From Euplotes cf. woodruffi 2 WChen-2021 (taxonomy: Eukaryota > Ciliophora > Spirotrichea > Euplotida > Euplotidae): 25,999 bases of DNA. The notes beneath the pieces were generated by a model. It had not been told where the DNA came from and did not search any database. It was given only the letters and a program-made list of their open reading frames with translations. Positions 20,131-25,999 of this stretch are shown here, piece after piece. Location of the stretch: assembly GCA_021441665.1 (NCBI GenBank), contig JAGYYN010004485.1, forward strand, positions 1 to 25,999, written 5' to 3'. Each line of letters begins with the position of its first letter. The first letter of the stretch is position 1. The position numbers and the translations under genes were made by a program.

Positions 20131-23086
20131 ATGGATTCGACAAAGAATACGAGGCAAATCAATAAAATTGTGATTTCAAGTCCGACTCAAATCACTAAAA
20201 AGTATAAGTTCAAACAAAACAGAAAGGATATCGAGAGGAGGAATTTTATAACGAATAAAATTAGCTGTAATACATTTACTTTTGATTTATTCAAGTTACT
20301 TTGCAATCGTCATCATAATCGTCATCATTTATTTAGTGCTCAGAGTATGCGAAATCGACTGCTTTGGAGACACTGATTCTCAAAGTAGTAATAGTTGAAG
20401 CCGAGCTAGCGAAAGAAAGGGCAAAATCATTAAGTTTAAATAGAAATAAAAATGATTCCAGCTCTAACAGATCTTTAAAGAATGCCATGAGTAATTCTGC
20501 TGTTTTAAACAGTCAAAGGTAAATATTTGAATAGCAACTGTGAATTAAATATGAATCGTGTTGTCCAGATATTTTTTTCCTCTTAAATCATTTTTATCGT
20601 GATTGGTAGTCTTTAGTTTTTTGGATAATGATCAGATAATGTTTTTTAATAAATATTTAAAAGCAATTTTACATTCAAAGTAATGATTAAACTTAAAAAT
20701 GAAAAATTTAAAAATAAATTTTATTAAATAATTTTTATTATAAAAAATCACTGCTTTTAACAAAATAAAAAATTTAGATTACTAGAAAAAATATTATTTA
20801 AAAAACAGCAAAAGTAGATTTAAATAAAACAGTTATGATTTTACAATCTAAAACTCATTTAATTTTTAATTAGAAGCAGTATTAAAAAGCCTGCAAAAAT
20901 CAACAGTTTTTCACTCAAAAAGAATTCAGTAAGTTCTCAAAATTATTTCGCGTCGTTTAGCAGAAGAAAGCCAGCGTGAGTATAAATAAAGACACGAGTA
21001 CGAATTCAGTACAGGATCTGAAGAAGACAATTAAGTTATCTAAGTACCAGAAGCCTGTTTCTCAAAGCAACAAAAAGCTGTTAAGCTGCTGTCCATCTGT
21101 AAGTTATGCGATTTAACAAAAAACACAAATATTTATAACCATTAGTGGTCGTAAGTTTTTATGCTTAATAGATTACAAAAAGCTATTTTTTAAGCTTTTT
21201 ATACTAATCACTAAAATACAATTTTATTTAAGTAAATCACATTTTTCCAGTATTCACATAATTTTCGCTATCATTACAAAAATATAGACTGTCCGGAATA
21301 GCTCGATTTCCGCATATAAAAGCCAAAATTTAGATAAAAATAAAGATAGAAAAATCGCATCGGCAACTCGAAGTGACGACAGTTCAGTATCTATACTTCA
21401 CTTAAAAATACAAGCAACAGTGTGTAATTTCAGTTCGAAGAAGCCAGTGAAATAAATTACTGATGGACCCTAATTACGCAAGCTGTGATTTTGAGATTGA
21501 CTCTCCGCGAGTTCAAACAGCGATGGCAGACCAAATCAAAACTGAGCTGCTTTCTGATAAACAAATATGCAATAAAATACAAGGTTAGCGATTGCATTCA
21601 CTATTTTAGAAATGCAAGCGCGACATAAAGATAATATTAGCAAAGTACAGATATAGACATGCAAACTGCAAATGAAAAGCTTCAACAAGCGGTTGAAGCT
21701 GAGAAGGCAGACCTCGATGCTATCGAACAGCTTAATAATCAGTACCAAGGTATACTTGTGCTTATTTTGAAAAACAAAAAGCGATTTTTTAAATTAAATT
21801 ACTTCATGCTGAGTTTTAGTAATAATCAAGTCAATAATTTTTGTAATACAGCTCACAACGAAGAGCTAGAATCACTCGCTTTAATGTACTCTCAGATCTG
21901 TCAGCAAATAAAAGACGAAGCCAACTGCTGATCTGAAGAAATCGAAGTAATAGATGATACGTGGAACCAAGAACTTATCGATAAAGACATCGAGATAGAA
22001 AGAGAAAGTCAAGAGTTATACAACCTTGAAGAAGACCTTAAACTCCAACAATTTGAGCTCTATCAAGTCGATAAAGAAGCCGAATTAGAACGACAGACTG
22101 TATGGGCGTATATGCGTGATATTCAAATACTAAAGGAAAAACCTTATTTAGCCGTAATTAAAACAAATAATGAAGCGAGTCAGGCTGAAGAATTTAAAAC
22201 TGACACTGCAGATAGAAATATCACCAACCTTGAGCTTGAATACTTCGTCTTACCATCGCAAGGGTCCCATTTTGATATTGCCAAAGAACTTAGAGAAAAT
22301 GTGTCTTACCAATTATTGAAGGTAATCGCGTTCATCAGACGAAATAAAAACCAGACGAGCTGCGGATATCTACCCCAAGATGATTTCAGCAAAGTGTTAA
22401 AGCGAATTCCTTCAGATCCGATGTTTATTAAGAAAACCGATAAGAATCGAGACTTTGCGCTGACCAGCTACGACTACCAGCGCAAGTTCAATGAAAAGCG
22501 AACCAGGAATAAAATTAATAAAATGTACCGCAATCTCACTGTTATCTTGATTAATCTTAGAGTCCACGCAGCAGTACAAACACATGAGTAAGTTTTAGAT
22601 TATTTATTATTATCTTAATAAATAATTCTATTTTAACTTTGAGTTTATTTCGATTTTAAAGTTAAATTATTTATTTCAAGTAAACAAGTTTTTTAATTCT
22701 CAATCACTAAAAAATTATTCTTCTTTACCAACGATCGTACTTCGCATATAATTTTGTCTGAATTTAGCTGTCACAGCTGCATCCTCGACCAATGAATTCT
22801 GCAATCGGAGATTGCAGAATTCAATCTTCCAGCGTGCAGCTTAGGAGAGATAAACCAAGCATCATTCGATGTGAAAAGCTATGATGGCATTTATGACTGA
22901 AACATCGACTTTATCGTGATTGAAGACTGGAAGGAAAAGTTTGACGCCAGCGTCAAACTCGCTATCCAGAAAGCTAAAAATAATATGCGGATGGTGAATA
23001 TTTATACGGACACACAGGGACAAGAAATAGCAATGAGGTACTGAAATGAGTTTGTAACGAGAGACTCACATCTGTACTTTTTCTAA
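20131..23086 (+). CDS. Coiled-coil protein, function unknown
   Basis: I do not recognise this 653-residue protein. The first 250 residues are Ser/Lys-rich. A Glu/Lys/Gln-rich coiled coil (starting DMQTANEKLQQAVEAEKADL, 21657 onward, to about 22090) follows. A folded C-terminal part has FVLPSQGSHFDIAKEL, QLLKVIAFIRRNK and FIVIEDWKEKF. Such a layout is common in ciliary or cytoskeletal proteins, but that is only a guess. Inferred GT-AG introns: 20267-20336, 20519-20873, 20976-20998 (23 nt), 21099-21287, 21584-21656, 21750-21851, 22588-22767. Two +1 sites: AAA-TAG 20438-20443 and AAA-TAA 21450-21455. Phases balance in every exon. The fifth intron could alternatively end at 21609, but that leaves an in-frame stop. 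TGA codons are read as Cys. Stop TAA at 23084-23086. Confidence 0.75.
20519..20873 (+). other. Long A/T-rich intron in the coiled-coil gene
   Basis: 355 nt with GTAAAT donor and TTAATTAG acceptor in matching phase. It is very A/T-rich, more so than the flanking exons, with no visible frame. A hidden eliminated segment is possible, but no boundary is evident. Confidence 0.55.
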
Positions 23087-23222
23087 GAAATAGAGGCAAA
23101 CTTGATGAAGGAGGAGAGATAGGCAATTTTTAACATATTTATCGAGAATATTTACGAAAAATATATGCAAATGGGTGATTGGAAGGGATATTTATTGAAT
23201 TGAAGATATTTTTTCCTGTTAT
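23087..23222. other. Spacer between convergent genes with a breakage-like motif
   Basis: TATTGAATTG at 23193-23202 has the HATTGAA core but ends in G. It is 21 bases from the stop codon of the minus-strand glutaredoxin gene. Nothing else is recognised. Confidence 0.35.
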
Positions 23223-24726
23223 TTAGGTTGTCTCATATGGTAGCTTTGGTAATAGAATTTGTGTTAAATGTAGATCACCAAGAAATTGATGATCAAAGTA
23301 TACTTGTGGAAATGTCGTCCATTTTGAGAACTCAATTGCAGACTTTCTAACTTCCAAATCTCTGTGAATATCGTAATATCAGAATTTAACTTTAATTTTT
23401 GTGAAAAACTCGATTAAGTGAATACTTTCAATTGTTCTCGGATGCGTTGGAGTCCCATCCATAAATGCAAATACTTTGGAAGAGTTCACTAAATTATTTC
23501 GTCTTTTCAATAGGCTTCAGAAGTACTTCAGTTGCAGGAATGATAGTTAATGCTTTTCCAGACCTCAGAAGCTCAGTGAACTTAGTTAAGCCACCATAAA
23601 ACTTGCCACCAAGGAAGACTTGAGGATAAGACTTTCATCCAGTGTGATCTTTCAGCTCTTTGCGAACCAGTTGGTCAGGAAGGACATTAAAATAGCCGAA
23701 TTTAAATTTATATTCTCTCAAAATATCAATAAGCTCTTGTTGATAGTCATCTTTGGGCTTATCAATATCTCCTTTTATAAAAATAGTAATGAAGTTCTTC
23801 GCTCATTCATTTTTGATTATTTCAATTGTAGATATTTTGATTCATTCCATCGGCAAAAGCTCGATAAACTCCTCTTCTGTCAGATGGTTATTTTACATAA
23901 TCCAAGCCGCCTATAAACTTGTTTTCGACGAAGACTTGCGGATAGGTCTGATAGTCAGTGTAGAACTTCAGCCACTGCCGGATCTTACGGTCGCGAAGGA
24001 CATCATACGTTACGTATTTCACATTAAGATTATTAAAGTAGTTGACCATTTCTTTGCTATCATCATCTTGAGGGTCGTCCTGCGATCCTTTAATAAACAC
24101 CAAAAGCGGTGCGAAGTTCAAAATTTTATCGATTTTGACAAACGCTTTGCTATTTATCGACTTCGAACCTCTGCCCGTAGATCTGCTCTAGCTCCTCGAT
24201 TTTACTTGTGAATGATTCCAGGTTCAGGTCTCTCAAACTGCAGGAAAGTTCCTTCTACTAAAACAAAGTTTATGCGAAGCCGTACAGAAATCAAAAACGA
24301 CGACGTGAGGCACTCCGATCACTTTGAACTTGGTGTCGAGGACTTCGAAGCACCACTCGTGGTCATCGTCCCAGTGCAGCTATACAGCGTCAACGGTGTC
24401 GCTTGCGCAGCACTTACGACGTTGTTGCCGGAGTCGGCGGAGACCCACAAGTACAAGCCGTGCTTGTGCTGCTTGCTCGTGGCGGTCATGTACTCGAAAA
24501 TGTCGTCGCAGGGAGGGTGCCAGCTGACCCAGAACAACAACATCACGTATTTGTCTGTGGTTGTCTTGCAGATTTCCACGAATTCCTGGATGTTCATGAT
24601 TTCACGCATCAGTTCTGTGTTTTTGTCTGAGTATGAAGGCACCAGTTCTTTTAGCTATTGAAGCAGGGTAAGGCTGAGGAGGGAAAGGGAACGATTGGAG
24701 GGGCTTACGCTTTGGGTAACTTCCAT
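23223..24726 (-). CDS. Thioredoxin plus three glutaredoxin-like domains (PICOT/GRXS17 layout), cysteines lost
   Basis: Predicted 459-residue protein. The N-terminal thioredoxin domain has LLFWVSWHPPCDD and VIGVPHVVVFDF; as in animal PICOT only the second active-site Cys remains. Three monothiol-glutaredoxin-like repeats follow, recognised by FIKG..(D/P), the cis-proline blocks TYPQVFV, SYPQVFL and TFPQVYF, and the glycine motifs FIGGL, FYGGL and FLGDL. Plant GRXS17 has the same Trx plus three Grx order. Family members carry Fe-S clusters through CGFS and act in iron regulation, but here all three CGFS positions are replaced (DDDS, DDYQ, TIES region). Introns: 24655-24708, 24380-24417, 24258-24285 (28 nt). 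Four +1 sites: AAG-TAA 24202-24207, AAA-TAG 24150-24155, AAA-TAA 23888-23893 and 23494-23499. Phases balance. Stop TAA at 23223-23225. Confidence 0.9.
24202..24207 (-). other. Unusual +1 frameshift site AAG-TAA
   Basis: The thioredoxin frame ends ..PEPGIIHK at AAG-TAA and resumes one base later as KIEELEQIYGQ. The joined sequence follows the expected last strand and helix of a thioredoxin fold. The other 20 events in the window use AAA before the stop. The LRR gene, in contrast, ends at an AAG-TAA that appears to be a true stop. Confidence 0.6.
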
Positions 24727-25218
24727 TTTTGTATTTTTAAAGTTTTAAAACTGGGATGAAAAGAAGTAATATTCATAAGTGATATTTGAAAGTTTTGAAG
24801 TGGGTTTAGAAGAGTTATGAGAGTTTTATTGATAGAAAAGGAGGATTTTGAAGAGTTGTGACTTTTGTTTAGTTAAAAAATAATGAGGAAAAGTTGAATT
24901 ACATAGATGAGGTTTTCAAAGGCATAATGATTTAATTTAATATATCTTATTTTAATATAATTAATTTAAAACATAAAAATTAATTATAACATTTAATTAT
25001 TTAATAATAAAAATATTTAAACAACCAAAAGTATTTATCATTTGTTGAAACAGTTTATGATATTTAAATATTTATTAACTAAATATAATTTAATAAAGTT
25101 TTAAATAATAAATATATTAATAAAGTTTAACCTATCTTCTTTTGTAGTCAAATCACTGATCTAAATTCAAAATAATTAATATATATTTAAATTTGATGTT
25201 GCTTGAAATAATAGTAAA
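24727..25218. other. Intergenic spacer, partly very A/T-rich
   Basis: The first 170 bases upstream of the minus-strand glutaredoxin gene are G-rich on the plus strand, meaning C-rich on its coding strand. From about 24900 to 25170 the sequence is extremely A/T-rich. No gene is visible. Only partial breakage motifs (core TTGAA, for example 25203-25207 before the next start) are present. Confidence 0.45.
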
Positions 25219-25999
25219 ATGAAGATGAAGAAAAGCTTAAATGTTCAGCCTGAGCAACATCAAATCCCAAATTCAAAAGAAAGAAAGGCCTTCGATACAA
25301 AATACCTACTGCTGATGTTCTGTTACTTCATGGGCAGCACAACCCTCACAATAATCGCTCCAATTCTTCCATACCAAATGAAAGAAAAATAACATTCCTG
25401 AGCAATTTTCAGGAATTATTTTCTGGTAATTTCCCTCTAACAGCTAGATTTATCACAATTATTTTTAACTATATTAATACGGAAAATAGAGTATTCGCAG
25501 TTGCAGGATTTCTCACGTCACAGCTATGCGGCAGGTATCTCTCAGTCTTCGGAGGAAAGGCATTTATTTATTCAGGGCTTATCCTATTTGTAAGTAATTT
25601 TTCTAACCGTCTTTAGTGACTTTCGCATTACCAGTTCTCAATGCTCGAGTACATCTTCGACCCAGTATTTTTCATCTCCTCTGCTATCTTCGCAAGGATC
25701 TGCGAAGGAATCTCATATGCAGTGATCCAGAGCACTACGTATGGGGTGAGCTCACAGGAACTCCCGCCAGCGGAGTTCGACCGATACGCAAGACTTAACT
25801 CCGCAGTATCAGGAATCGGCTGTAGCATGTCGCTATGCCTCGGTCCTTTGTTATTTTTACTCGGCGGATATATGTTTCCTTATTTTGTCCTCGGCAGCGT
25901 TTTTATCTTGCTTGCTGCTGTTATCTGCCTCACTGGAGCTTTTGACTCACAACCGAAGGCCAGGATGCAAATGTGCACAGCCCAGACTGTTAATAATTA
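25219..25999 (+). CDS. Major facilitator superfamily transporter, 5' part
   Basis: Partial gene running off the right edge. A short cytosolic N-terminus leads into hydrophobic segments typical of a 12-helix MFS carrier: YLLLMFCYFMGSTTLTIIAP, then IIFCVFAVAGFLTSQLCGRY with the GRYLSVFGGK loop in the place of MFS motif A, and later RICEGISYAVIQSTTYG and LGPLLFLLGGYM. The substrate cannot be told. The start ATG is followed by an AAA-TAA +1 site at 25387-25392. GT-AG introns are inferred at 25426-25489 and 25590-25634. The first exon join creates a TGA codon (Cys) across the splice. Phases balance. A 13-bp inverted repeat encloses the start codon. Confidence 0.82.

Noticed and set aside
21584-21609. 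26-nt intron in the coiled-coil gene instead of 73 nt
   Set aside because: It leaves an in-frame TAG before the coiled coil and would need a further 12-nt intron; the longer interval restores the frame in one step.
23620-24211. Plus-strand open frames opposite the glutaredoxin repeats
   Set aside because: Antisense shadows of conserved minus-strand domains.
24212-24661. Long plus-strand open frame opposite the glutaredoxin gene
   Set aside because: It is the shadow of the thioredoxin exons; it shows no family resemblance, while the minus strand does.
1-25999. Macronuclear chromosome ends, Tec-type transposons, tRNA or rRNA genes
   Set aside because: I searched by eye for C4A4/G4T4 repeats, long terminal inverted repeats with transposase frames, and RNA gene motifs, and found none.

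Overview
The window reads as nuclear DNA of a euplotid ciliate (genus Euplotes or a close relative), most probably from the germline (micronuclear) genome. Three observations support this. First, in-frame TGA must be read as cysteine, including a TGA-TGA pair at the conserved Cys-Cys of an acid sphingomyelinase. Second, coding frames repeatedly run into AAA-TAA or AAA-TAG and continue in the +1 frame, the known Euplotes frameshift signal. I count 21 such events, and exon and intron phases balance in every gene once they are applied. Third, many genes lie close together on one 26-kb piece without C4A4/G4T4 telomeres, whereas Euplotes somatic chromosomes are gene-sized. Several gaps carry sequences like the Euplotes chromosome-breakage element (HATTGAAaHH).

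Layout. 1-292 (+): 3' end of a Rab1-like GTPase. 762-1382 (+): a complete Rab1 paralogue in tandem. 1829-4050 (+): LRR plus IQ-motif protein. 4109-4976 (+): YbaK/ProRS-associated editing domain, interrupted by a 206-bp insert that fits no intron. 5274-9350 (-): large ankyrin-repeat AGC kinase with many tiny introns. 9576-11795 (-): multi-membrane protein resembling ALG6/ALG8 glucosyltransferases. 11867-15690 (-): long, low-complexity-rich protein with a histone fold near its C-terminus and at least five frameshift sites. 15796-17691 (+): calcium-dependent protein kinase with four EF-hands. 18157-20008 (+): acid sphingomyelinase-like phosphodiesterase. 20131-23086 (+): coiled-coil protein of unknown role. 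23223-24726 (-): thioredoxin plus three glutaredoxin-like domains (PICOT/GRXS17 layout) without the CGFS cysteines. 25219-end (+): start of a major facilitator transporter.

The genes do not form a pathway. They are housekeeping and signalling genes placed next to each other as macronuclear chromosome precursors. All coordinates for spliced or frameshifted genes give the outer limits; introns and shift sites are in the text. Splice choices come from reading-frame and protein-family logic, not from transcripts. I saw no rRNA, tRNA, CRISPR array or transposon.
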